From CAVRQM01 sp965246915 (GTDB lineage Bacteria > Pseudomonadota > Alphaproteobacteria > Acetobacterales > Acetobacteraceae): 64,000 nt of DNA. This document shows positions 52,464-60,434 of this stretch, one piece after another. The stretch is taken from the NCBI GenBank assembly GCA_965246915.1, contig CBDFGB010000029.1:161982-225981 (forward strand). Direction: 5' to 3'. Within the stretch, counting starts at the first letter, position 1, and every line of letters begins with the position of its first letter. The translations under genes were made by a program, and so were the position numbers. The notes beneath the pieces were generated by a model that made no database searches, was not told the DNA's origin, and saw only the letters and a list, made by a program, of their open reading frames with translations.

Positions 52464-53938
52464 TGCTCGACGATGTCGCTGACCGGCTGTTTATCGGCGG
52501 CGAATGGGTCGACAGCCTTGCCGGTGGGCGCCTGGAAGTCCTGAACCCATTCGACAACTCGGCGCTCGCGGAAGTCTCCGAGGCCCGTGAGGCCGATGTC
52601 GACCGGGCGGTCGAAGCGGCCGGCGCCGCGTTCCCCGCCTGGGCACGGCTGGCGGCGCACGAGCGCGGGCGGCTGTTGCTGAAACTCGCCGACCGGATCG
52701 AGGCGGAGGCTGAAAGCCTCGCCCGGCTCGAAGCACTGGACACCGGCCATCCGATCCGCGACTGCCTGGCCCTCGACGTGCCGAGGACGGCGCTATGTTA
52801 TCGCTACTTCGGCGGCATGGCGGACAAGTTCGAGGGCAGCGTCGTGCCGGTCGATGCGGGGTTCCTGAACTACGTGACGAAGGAGCCGATCGGCGTGGTC
52901 GGCCAGATCGTGCCGTGGAATTTTCCACTCATGTTCACCAGCTGGAAGATGGCGCCGGCGCTCGCGGCCGGCAACACGATCGTCCTGAAGCCGACCGAGA
53001 TCGCGCCGCTGTCGACCCTGCGGATCGCCGCTCTTATGAAGGAGGCCGGCTTCCCACCGGGCGTGGTCAACATTGTGCCGGGCTATGGCCAGACGGCCGG
53101 CCAACGACTGGCGGAGCACCCGCACGTGGGCAAGATCGCGTTCACGGGTTCGACCGCGACCGGGCGGGCCATCGTGCGGGCCAGTGCCGGCAACCTTAAA
53201 AAGGTGCAGCTGGAGCTGGGCGGAAAAGGCCCGAACATCGTCTTCGCCGACGCCAACCTGCCGGCGGCGATTGGTGGGTCCGCCTTCGCGATCTTTCACA
53301 ATCAGGGGCAAGCCTGCATCGCCGGTTCTCGATTGATCCTGCATGAAAGCATCGCGGACGCGTTCCTCGACAAATTCGTGCCGCTGGCAAAGTCCATCCG
53401 GCTCGGCAATCCCATCGACATGACAACCGAGATGGGACCGTTGACGTCGCGCGTGCATCAGGCGCGCGTGCTGGACTATTGCGACGTGGCCCGCGCGCAG
53501 CACGGGGAGATCCTGACCGGGGGTCAGGTGCCGGAGGACGAAGCTCTCCGACATGGCTGCTTTGTCGAGCCGACCGTGGTGCGCGCGAAGGCAACCGATC
53601 GCGTCTGTCAGGAAGAGGTGTTCGGCCCGTTTGTGTCCGTCGTGACGTTTCGCGACGATGAGGAGGCACTGACGATCGCCAACGGCAGCGATTACGGCCT
53701 CGGCGCCGGGTTCTGGACGCAGGATCTGACCCGGGCGCACCGGCTGGCGCGCGATATCGAGGCCGGCATGGTGTGGATCAACAGCTATAAGCGGGTGCAT
53801 CCTGGCTCGCCGTTCGGCGGCGTGGGGCAATCCGGCTACGGACGTGAAATGGGCTTCGACGCGATGCGCGAATACACCACCAGCAAGTCCGTGTGGGTGA
53901 ACGTGGACGCGAAACTGCCGCCGTTCTATGCGCGATGA
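52463..53938 (+). CDS. hapE: 4-Hydroxymuconic semialdehyde dehydrogenase
   Basis: A 491-residue NAD(P)-dependent aldehyde dehydrogenase. VPWNFPLMFTSWKMAPALAAGN, FTGSTATGRAI, the general-base ELGGKGPNIVF and catalytic Cys in FHNQGQACIAGSR are intact. Family 1/2 dehydrogenases are broad, so the substrate is assigned from operon position between the dioxygenase and maleylacetate reductase. It oxidises 4-hydroxymuconic semialdehyde to maleylacetate. GTG start overlaps hapD by one base; the end overlaps hapF by 11. Confidence 0.87.
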   Translation: MLDDVADRLFIGGEWVDSLAGGRLEVLNPFDNSALAEVSEAREADVDRAVEAAGAAFPAWARLAAHERGRLLLKLADRIEAEAESLARLEALDTGHPIRDCLALDVPRTALCYRYFGGMADKFEGSVVPVDAGFLNYVTKEPIGVVGQIVPWNFPLMFTSWKMAPALAAGNTIVLKPTEIAPLSTLRIAALMKEAGFPPGVVNIVPGYGQTAGQRLAEHPHVGKIAFTGSTATGRAIVRASAGNLKKVQLELGGKGPNIVFADANLPAAIGGSAFAIFHNQGQACIAGSRLILHESIADAFLDKFVPLAKSIRLGNPIDMTTEMGPLTSRVHQARVLDYCDVARAQHGEILTGGQVPEDEALRHGCFVEPTVVRAKATDRVCQEEVFGPFVSVVTFRDDEEALTIANGSDYGLGAGFWTQDLTRAHRLARDIEAGMVWINSYKRVHPGSPFGGVGQSGYGREMGFDAMREYTTSKSVWVNVDAKLPPFYAR

Positions 53939-55001
53939 GACCTCCCGTTTCGTCTATGAGGCGCTGCCATCGCGCGTGATCTTTGGCGCGGGAAGCCTCG
54001 GGAGCGTCGGGGTCGAGATAGAACGATTGGGATCGACAAAGGCGCTTGTGCTGACCACCCCGAACCAACATGCGCTCGGCGAGCGTGTGGCCGCTTTGTT
54101 GGGTGACCGCGCCGCGGGCATCTACCCATTGGCCGTGATGCACGTGCCGATCGCCGTAGCTGAAGCCGCGCGCGCGGAAGCTGCGCGCCTCGGCGCGGAT
54201 TGCGCGGTGGCGGTCGGCGGAGGCAGCACGATCGGGTTGGGCAAAGCAATGGCGCTCACCTCGTCCATGCCGATCCTAGCGATTCCCACGACATATGCCG
54301 GATCTGAAATGACGCCGATCTGGGGGCTCACCCAGGATGGCGAGAAGAGAACGGGTCGCGATGCCCGCGTGCTGCCGCGGACCGTCATCTACGACGCGGA
54401 GCTGACGCTTAGTTTGCCGCCCGCGCTGTCCGCGACGTCGGGCATGAACGCGATCGCTCACAGCGTCGAGGCCCTCTATGCCGAGACCGCCAACCCCATC
54501 GTCTCGATGATGGCAGAAGCAAGCATTGCCGCCCTTGCCGACGCTCTGCCCCGTATCGTCGCTGATCCGACCGACCTCGCGGCGCGCGAGCGGGCGCAGT
54601 ATGGATGCTGGCTTGCCGGGGTCTGTCTCGGTGCCGTTGGCATGGCGCTGCATCACAAGCTGTGTCACACGCTGGGCGGCGCGTTCGGATTGCCGCATTC
54701 CGACCTCCACACGATCGTTGTGGCGCATGCCGTCGCCTACAACCGTGACGCCGCGCCGGCGGCGATGGATCGCATCGCACGGGCGCTTGGCGTCCACGAC
54801 GCCGCGACCGGTCTCTATGACCTCGCATCGAGGCTTGGCGTCCGTTTGAGCCTGTCCGAGATAGGCATGGATGCCGACGACATCGATCTTGCGGCCGACA
54901 TGGCGGCACGAAACCCTTACTACAATCCGCGGCCGGTGACCCGCGACGCGATCCGCGAGTTGTTGTCGGATGCCTTTCACGGCCGCCGGCCGGCCGTCTG
55001 A
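53928..55001 (+). CDS. hapF: Maleylacetate reductase
   Basis: A 357-residue iron-type alcohol dehydrogenase family member. FVYEALPSRVIFGAGSL at the start, VGGGSTIGLGKAMAL, IPTTYAGSEMTPIWG, GMNAIAHSVEALYA and LHHKLCHTLGG are signatures of maleylacetate reductases. It reduces maleylacetate to 3-oxoadipate with NAD(P)H. Second ATG five codons in is an alternative. Confidence 0.93.
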   Translation: MRDETSRFVYEALPSRVIFGAGSLGSVGVEIERLGSTKALVLTTPNQHALGERVAALLGDRAAGIYPLAVMHVPIAVAEAARAEAARLGADCAVAVGGGSTIGLGKAMALTSSMPILAIPTTYAGSEMTPIWGLTQDGEKRTGRDARVLPRTVIYDAELTLSLPPALSATSGMNAIAHSVEALYAETANPIVSMMAEASIAALADALPRIVADPTDLAARERAQYGCWLAGVCLGAVGMALHHKLCHTLGGAFGLPHSDLHTIVVAHAVAYNRDAAPAAMDRIARALGVHDAATGLYDLASRLGVRLSLSEIGMDADDIDLAADMAARNPYYNPRPVTRDAIRELLSDAFHGRRPAV

Positions 55002-55002
55002 C

Positions 55003-55743
55003 ATGGCCGATGGCGACGCGATCATGACGGTCGAGGACGTCTCCAAACGATACGGTGCATTGACGGTCACGGACCAACTGTCGGTGTCGGTCGCCGCCGG
55101 CGAGGCGCTGGGCGTGATCGGGCCGAACGGCGCCGGCAAGAGCACGCTGTTCAACTTGATCGCGGGCAACGTCCGACCGGACGCCGGCCGCATCCTCTTC
55201 GGCGGCGGCGACATCACGAGACTATCTCCGGCGGCGCGCTGCCGGGCCGGGATCGGCCGCAGCTACCAGATTCCGCACCCTTTCGTCGGTATGACGGTAT
55301 TCGAGAACCTGCTGGTGGGCGCGACGTTCGGCGCGAACCGCCGCGAGGCGGCTGGCGCGGACGTTTGCGTCGACGTGCTGCGCCGCACCGGCCTCCTCAG
55401 GCGTGCGAACGTGCGTGCCGCGACGTTGTCGCTGCTGGAGCGTAAACGCCTGGAACTCGCGCGCGCGTTGGTGACGGACCCGAAAGTGCTGTTGCTGGAC
55501 GAGATCGCTGGTGGTCTCACGCAGCAGGAGTGCCTCGCTTTGGTCGAGACGGTCCGTGATGTACATTCCACTGGCGTAGCGATCGTTTGGATCGAGCACG
55601 TCCTGCATGCCCTGAGGGCGGTCGTGCAGCGCCTCGTGGTTATCGATTTCGGTAAGAAGATCGAGGACGGTTCGCCGGACGCGGTGATGGACAGTCGGCG
55701 CGTACGAGAGATCTATCTGGGCCTGGAAACGGCGCATGCCTGA
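55003..55743 (+). CDS. livG: Branched-chain/aromatic-type ABC transporter ATPase (LivG-like)
   Basis: A 246-residue ATPase. Walker A GPNGAGKST, Q-loop area RSYQIPHPFVGMTVFENLLVGATFG and Walker B VLLLDEI are LivG-like. The signature reads LSLLERKRLELARAL, not the usual LSxGQ; that variant recurs in a subset of LivG proteins. The last part IWIEHVLHALRAVVQRLVVIDFGKKI is standard. Starts one base after hapF stop. No binding protein gene is found in this operon. Confidence 0.88.
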   Translation: MADGDAIMTVEDVSKRYGALTVTDQLSVSVAAGEALGVIGPNGAGKSTLFNLIAGNVRPDAGRILFGGGDITRLSPAARCRAGIGRSYQIPHPFVGMTVFENLLVGATFGANRREAAGADVCVDVLRRTGLLRRANVRAATLSLLERKRLELARALVTDPKVLLLDEIAGGLTQQECLALVETVRDVHSTGVAIVWIEHVLHALRAVVQRLVVIDFGKKIEDGSPDAVMDSRRVREIYLGLETAHA

Positions 55744-56449
55744 GCCGTTGCTGCTCACCCAGGGCCTGACCGCATTCTACGGCGATTTCCAGGCGCTCTA
55801 TGGCATCGATCTGCGCATTGAAAAAGGCGAGACGATTGCCGTGATCGGCGCCAACGGCGCGGGCAAGACGACCTTTCTTCGCGCGCTGACCGGCCTGTTG
55901 CGCGCGAAGCCGGGACAGGTTTGGCTCGAGGGCAGAGATGTCGGCGGCGTCGCGCCCGACCGCTTGATCCGCATGGGGATCGCAATGGTTCCTGAGGGGC
56001 GGCGGTTGTTCCCGTCGCTGTCGGTCCAGGAGAATCTCCAATTGGGCGGCTACGCGCGGCGACCCGGTCCATGGTCTCTGGCACGCATCCATGCGCTGTT
56101 TCCGATCCTGCGCGAGCGCGCAAGCCAGCCGGCGACGTCGCTCTCGGGCGGGCAGCAGCAGATGGTGGCGATTGGCCGCGCGCTGATGGGCAATCCGCGC
56201 GTGTTGCTGTGCGACGAGATCAGCCTCGGTCTCGCGCCCATCGTGATTCGCGATATCTACCATGCGATGCCGGCGATCCAGGCCGAGGGCACGGCGATCC
56301 TGATCGTCGAGCAGGACATCCAGCAAGCGCTTGCCGCGGCCTCGCGCGTCTATTGCTTCCAGGAGGGCCGGGTCACGCTCGAAGGACGGGCGGGCAAGTT
56401 GTCACGCGAGGCGATCACGCGCGCGTATTTTGGAACGGCGGCCGCGTGA
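55736..56449 (+). CDS. livF: Branched-chain/aromatic-type ABC transporter ATPase (LivF-like)
   Basis: A 237-residue second ATPase with Walker A GANGAGKTT, signature LSGGQQQMVAIGRAL, Walker B VLLCDEI and H-loop VEQDIQQAL. Overlaps livG by eight bases and livH by four (GTGA). Works with LivG on a LivH/LivM pore. Confidence 0.92.
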   Translation: MPEPLLLTQGLTAFYGDFQALYGIDLRIEKGETIAVIGANGAGKTTFLRALTGLLRAKPGQVWLEGRDVGGVAPDRLIRMGIAMVPEGRRLFPSLSVQENLQLGGYARRPGPWSLARIHALFPILRERASQPATSLSGGQQQMVAIGRALMGNPRVLLCDEISLGLAPIVIRDIYHAMPAIQAEGTAILIVEQDIQQALAAASRVYCFQEGRVTLEGRAGKLSREAITRAYFGTAAA

Positions 56450-57318
56450 TCGCCAATCTGCCGAACGCCGTGCTGCAGGGGGTCATGATCGGCGGCCTGT
56501 ACGCCCTACTGGCGGCCGGGCTGTCGCTCATCTTTGGCGTCATGCGGCTCGTCAACATCGCCCACGGCGACATCATCGTGCTCGCCGGATACTTGGCATT
56601 CGCGGCGGTGACGCTGACCGGGATGCATCCGTTGCTGAGTCTGGCGGTCGTGCTGCCCGTCATGGCGCTGCTGGGCTACGCGCTACAGCGTCTCGTGCTC
56701 AACCGGACGCTTGGGCCGGACATCCTGCCACCGCTGCTGGTCACCTTCGGGCTTTCGGTCATCATTCAAAACGGTCTTTTGCAGGCATTTTCCGCCGACA
56801 GCCGCAAGCTGCAGGCCGGTGCGATCGAGACGATGTCGCTCGATCTACCCGGCGGCCTGTCGCTCGGCGTGGCACCGCTCGCGATGTTCGTGCTGGCGGT
56901 TCTGGTGATCGGTGCGCTGCAGTTCGTGTTCTATCGCACCGAACTGGGTCGCGCGTTCCGCGCCATTTCCGACGATCGCGACATCGCCCGGCTGATGGGC
57001 ATCGATCAGGCGCACCTGTATGGCCTGGCCATGGCGCTATCGCTCGCGGTCTGTGGGTTGGCCGGCGTGCTCATGGGGATACGCGGCATCTTCGATCCCG
57101 CGATCGGACCGCCGCGTCTGCTGTTTGCGTTCGAGGCCGTCATCATTGGTGGTCTGGGCAGTCTGTGGGGCACGCTGGCAGGCGGCGTGATCCTCGGCGT
57201 GGCGCAGGGGATCGGTGCCGAGATCGATCCTGGGTGGCAGGTTCTCGCGGGCCACCTCGTGTTCCTTGCGGTCCTGGTCGCCCGGCCACAGGGCCTGTTC
57301 GTGAAAGCTCCAGCATGA
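56446..57318 (+). CDS. livH: Branched-chain/aromatic-type ABC transporter permease (LivH-like)
   Basis: A 290-residue permease with eight hydrophobic segments. GVMIGGLYALLAAGLSLIFG, MRLVNIAHGD and FRAISDDRDIARLMGID are LivH signatures. GTG start overlapping livF; stop overlaps livM (ATGA). Confidence 0.92.
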   Translation: MIANLPNAVLQGVMIGGLYALLAAGLSLIFGVMRLVNIAHGDIIVLAGYLAFAAVTLTGMHPLLSLAVVLPVMALLGYALQRLVLNRTLGPDILPPLLVTFGLSVIIQNGLLQAFSADSRKLQAGAIETMSLDLPGGLSLGVAPLAMFVLAVLVIGALQFVFYRTELGRAFRAISDDRDIARLMGIDQAHLYGLAMALSLAVCGLAGVLMGIRGIFDPAIGPPRLLFAFEAVIIGGLGSLWGTLAGGVILGVAQGIGAEIDPGWQVLAGHLVFLAVLVARPQGLFVKAPA

Positions 57319-58340
57319 GCATGGTGGCCGCGCGTCCGCGCTATCGCGTCGAACGCGCCACCCGCGCGAGCCGTGTCGGCGCGATCGTTGGCGCCGCCCT
57401 GCTGGCCACGTTGATCGCCCTGCCGTGGCTCGGCGACCGTGCGACCTTACGATTGGGCGTGGAGATGCTTGCCTACCTGACGCTCGCGCAGATGTGGAAT
57501 CTCCTAGCGGGATATGCTGGTCTGGTGTCGGTGGGACAGCAGGCGTTCGTCGGCTTTGGCGGCTATGCGCTGTTCGCCATGGCCACCCTCGCCAACTTGC
57601 ATCCGCTGCTGGCGGCGCCGCTGGCGGCCGTGTTGACCGGCTTGATCGCGGTTCCGACAGCCTTCGTCGTCTTTCGGCTGCGCGGCGCCTATTTCGCGAT
57701 TGGAACGTGGGTCGTCGCCGAGGTCTATCGCCTCGGCTTCGCGCAAGTCTCGGTGTTGGGGGGAGGGTCGGGGAAAAGCCTCCCGGTGTCGGTTGCGCGC
57801 GCCATCTCGACCGATGCGGCCGCGCGCGATGCGGTCATCTATTGGTGCGTGCTGGCGACCGCGGTTGTCGCGATGGCCGGGGTGTACATGCTCCTGCGCG
57901 GTCGCTATGGCCTGGCACTGACCGCGATCCGCGACAGCGAGGATGCCGCGCAATCCCTGGGCGTCGACAAAGACCGGGTGAAGCTCATCGTCTATCTGTG
58001 CGTCGCCGTCGTCACCGGCCTGACCGGCGCGCTCCTGTTCCTGCAAAAGCTGCGGATCTCCCCGGACGCGGCATTCAGCGTGAACGACTGGACCGCGTTC
58101 GTCATCTTCATGACGGTCATCGGCGGCATCGGCAGGATCGAGGGGCCGATCGTGGGCGTACTGATCTTCTTCGTTATGCGCGCATTGTTCGCCGATCTCG
58201 GGGCATGGTACCTGATCCTGCTGGGCGCGGTCGCCGTCGGCGTCATGCTGTTCGCGCCGCGCGGGCTTTGGGGACTGCTGGCGGATCGCTACGGGCTTCA
58301 GCTGTTTCCCGTGCAACGGCGGCTGCGGCTGGAGCCATAG
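57315..58340 (+). CDS. livM: Branched-chain/aromatic-type ABC transporter permease (LivM-like)
   Basis: A 341-residue permease. WNLLAGYAGLVSVGQQAFVGFGGY, RLRGAYFAIGTWVVAEVYRL and LTAIRDSEDAAQSLGVD are LivM signatures. The C-terminus has no fused ATPase. Ends eight bases before hapG. Confidence 0.92.
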   Translation: MSMVAARPRYRVERATRASRVGAIVGAALLATLIALPWLGDRATLRLGVEMLAYLTLAQMWNLLAGYAGLVSVGQQAFVGFGGYALFAMATLANLHPLLAAPLAAVLTGLIAVPTAFVVFRLRGAYFAIGTWVVAEVYRLGFAQVSVLGGGSGKSLPVSVARAISTDAAARDAVIYWCVLATAVVAMAGVYMLLRGRYGLALTAIRDSEDAAQSLGVDKDRVKLIVYLCVAVVTGLTGALLFLQKLRISPDAAFSVNDWTAFVIFMTVIGGIGRIEGPIVGVLIFFVMRALFADLGAWYLILLGAVAVGVMLFAPRGLWGLLADRYGLQLFPVQRRLRLEP

Positions 58341-58348
58341 GGGGCGGG

Positions 58349-59209
58349 ATGCGCGATTTTACCGAGGCCAACGCGACGGACGCTTTTCTTGCGCGGCTCG
58401 ACAGCTGCCCGGACCCACGGCTGGGCCGGATCATCGCCGCCTTTGCCCGCCATCTGCACGGTTTTGTGCGCGAGGTGAGGCCGACGCAGGCCGAGTGGGC
58501 GGCCGCTGTCTCGTTCCTGACGCGCACCGGCCAGATTTCCGATGACAAACGCCAGGAGTTCGTTCTGCTTTCCGACGTCATGGCGGTCTCCATGCTGGTC
58601 GATGCCATCAACCACGCGAATGTGGGAGTGACGGAATCGACTGTGCTGGGGCCGTTCCATGTCGATGGCGCGCCGCATCTGCCGCTTGGCGCCAACCTCT
58701 CGCGCGACGGGCGGGGCCGGGACTGCATCGTGTCGGGCCGTGTGCTGGACGAGGATGGCGCGCCGGTCGCGGGCGCCGAGCTGGATGTGTGGCAGACGAC
58801 CGAGGATGGATGGTACGACGTGCAGCAGCCTGGCGTGCAACCCGAGGGCAATCTGCGAGGGAAGTTCCTGACAGACGAAGATGGCCGGTTCTGGTTCGTG
58901 TCCGTCCGCCCCGCCAGCTATCCGATCCCGACTGACGGGCCGGTCGGCGAACTTCTCCGCGCCATCGGGCGACATCCTTACCGGCCGGCGCATATCCATT
59001 TCATCATCTCGGCGGCCGGGTTCGAGACGGTGACGACCCACATTTTCGCCGAGGGCGACCCTTACCTCGACAGCGACACGGTGTTCGGGGTGAAAAGTTC
59101 CTTGATCGAGCCGTTCGTCGAGAACGCTTCCGCCGTGGAAGCGGCACGCCATGGCGTCAACGCACCCTTCTGGGAAGTGTCACACGAATTCAGACTGGCC
59201 CGCGGGTGA
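58349..59209 (+). CDS. hapG: Hydroxyquinol 1,2-dioxygenase-like intradiol dioxygenase
   Basis: A 286-residue intradiol Fe(III) dioxygenase. The N-terminal helical dimerisation region has the VLGPFHVDGAPHLPLGAN linker of hydroxyquinol/catechol dioxygenases. Iron ligands are the Tyr in DGWYDVQQ, a Tyr in the YPIPTDGPVG/HPYRPAH stretch and the two His of RPAHIHF. It opens hydroxyquinol to maleylacetate, the same intermediate as the hydroquinone route. In the Pseudomonas hap cluster an intradiol dioxygenase also follows hapF. Stop overlaps the ferredoxin start (GTGA). Confidence 0.9.
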   Translation: MRDFTEANATDAFLARLDSCPDPRLGRIIAAFARHLHGFVREVRPTQAEWAAAVSFLTRTGQISDDKRQEFVLLSDVMAVSMLVDAINHANVGVTESTVLGPFHVDGAPHLPLGANLSRDGRGRDCIVSGRVLDEDGAPVAGAELDVWQTTEDGWYDVQQPGVQPEGNLRGKFLTDEDGRFWFVSVRPASYPIPTDGPVGELLRAIGRHPYRPAHIHFIISAAGFETVTTHIFAEGDPYLDSDTVFGVKSSLIEPFVENASAVEAARHGVNAPFWEVSHEFRLARG

Positions 59210-59592
59210 GGGCGCCGCTGGAATATTGGCGGCTTCGGCCACGCGCTCCGGCGCCCGGAACCGTGCTCGGTCCGCTCGAGGGAATTTCGGAGCGGACCGG
59301 CCGCGAATATGTGTTCGGCCGAGGCAAGAGTGCGTTCAGCATGTTCGTTGTACGGCGCGGGCGGGCGGTTCGTGGCTATCTCAATCTCTGCCCGCATTTC
59401 TCCCTGCCGCTGAATTTCCGGATGGGCGAGTTTATGAACGAAGAGGCGACGCGTATTCGCTGTTCGATGCACTTCGCCGAATTCCGCTTCGAGGACGGTG
59501 TGTGCCTCGCCGGCGCCGCGGAGGGCGGCACGCTCGACTCGGTCCCTCTCGTCGTGTCCGACGATGGCATCGTGTCGATCCCGCCAGACTGA
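59206..59592 (+). CDS. Rieske-type [2Fe-2S] ferredoxin
   Basis: A 128-residue protein with one Rieske cluster: CPH at NLCPHFSLPLNF and C-x2-H at IRCSMHFAEFRFEDGVC. Start is GTG overlapping hapG. It probably carries electrons to a dioxygenase or keeps iron of the hydroquinone dioxygenase reduced; the Pseudomonas hap cluster encodes a different, plant-type ferredoxin (hapI) at a similar place. No reductase or oxygenase partner is seen in the window. Confidence 0.85.
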   Translation: MRAPLEYWRLRPRAPAPGTVLGPLEGISERTGREYVFGRGKSAFSMFVVRRGRAVRGYLNLCPHFSLPLNFRMGEFMNEEATRIRCSMHFAEFRFEDGVCLAGAAEGGTLDSVPLVVSDDGIVSIPPD

Positions 59593-59600
59593 GGAGCCTC

Positions 59601-60434
59601 ATGGCAGACCCTTGCATCATATCCGTGGCGATCACCGGCTCCGTGCCGCGAAAAAAGGACAATCCGGCTGTCCCGATCAGCATCGCCGAGCAGGTCGAAA
59701 GCACGCATGCCGCGTTCGAGGCCGGTGCCGCACTGGTTCACTTGCATGTGCGCGACGAGAACGAGAACAGCGCGTCCGACGTCTGGCGCTTCGAGCAGTT
59801 GCAGGACGGCATCCGTAGGCACTGCTCGGAGATCATCATCCAGTTCTCCACCGGCGGCCGGGGACGGGCATTGGAACAGCGCGGCGCGATGCTGGGGCTG
59901 CGGCCCGACATGGCGTCGCTGGCCACTGGATCGGTGAACTTCCCGACCATCGTGTATGAGAACCCGCCGGATTTCGTGCGCTCGCTTGCCATATCGATGC
60001 GCGACCTGCACGTGAAGCCGGAGATCGAGGTGTTCGATCTTGCCATGCTCTACAACACTGTGGATCTGGTCGCGGAGGGCCTCGTGGTGGCGCCGGTGCA
60101 CGTGCAGTTTGTCTTTGGCGTGAAGCACGCGCTGCCGGCGCGGCGGGAGATCCTCGAGTTCGAGGTGGCGCAGCTGCGGCGACTTCTGCCGGCGTCCACC
60201 TGGACGGCCGCGGGGATCGGGCGGCACCAGCTCGAGGTCAATCATTGGGCTCTGGAGCTGGGTGGCCACTGCCGCACCGGGCTCGAGGACAATATCCGCT
60301 GGGACAAAGGCACGCTCGCGGCCAGCAACGCGCAGCTCGTGCGCCGGGTCGCCGATCTGTGCGCAGACTACGACCGGCCGGTCGCCACGGCCGCTCAGGC
60401 CCGCGCCATGCTCGGGCTCGGCACGGTGGCGTGA
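59601..60434 (+). CDS. Beta-keto acid cleavage enzyme (BKACE family)
   Basis: A 277-residue DUF849/BKACE barrel. Zinc ligands H47 and H49 lie in LVHLHVRDE, and the late GGHCRTGLEDNI supplies the conserved Arg and Glu. GIGRHQLEVN and the STGGRGRALEQR loop are also typical. BKACE enzymes condense a beta-keto acid with acetyl-CoA, giving acetoacetate and a CoA ester. In this operon the available beta-keto acid is 3-oxoadipate, which would yield succinyl-CoA; that substrate is inference. GAGGAG is six bases before the ATG. Overlaps the next gene (GTGA). Confidence 0.88.
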   Translation: MADPCIISVAITGSVPRKKDNPAVPISIAEQVESTHAAFEAGAALVHLHVRDENENSASDVWRFEQLQDGIRRHCSEIIIQFSTGGRGRALEQRGAMLGLRPDMASLATGSVNFPTIVYENPPDFVRSLAISMRDLHVKPEIEVFDLAMLYNTVDLVAEGLVVAPVHVQFVFGVKHALPARREILEFEVAQLRRLLPASTWTAAGIGRHQLEVNHWALELGGHCRTGLEDNIRWDKGTLAASNAQLVRRVADLCADYDRPVATAAQARAMLGLGTVA

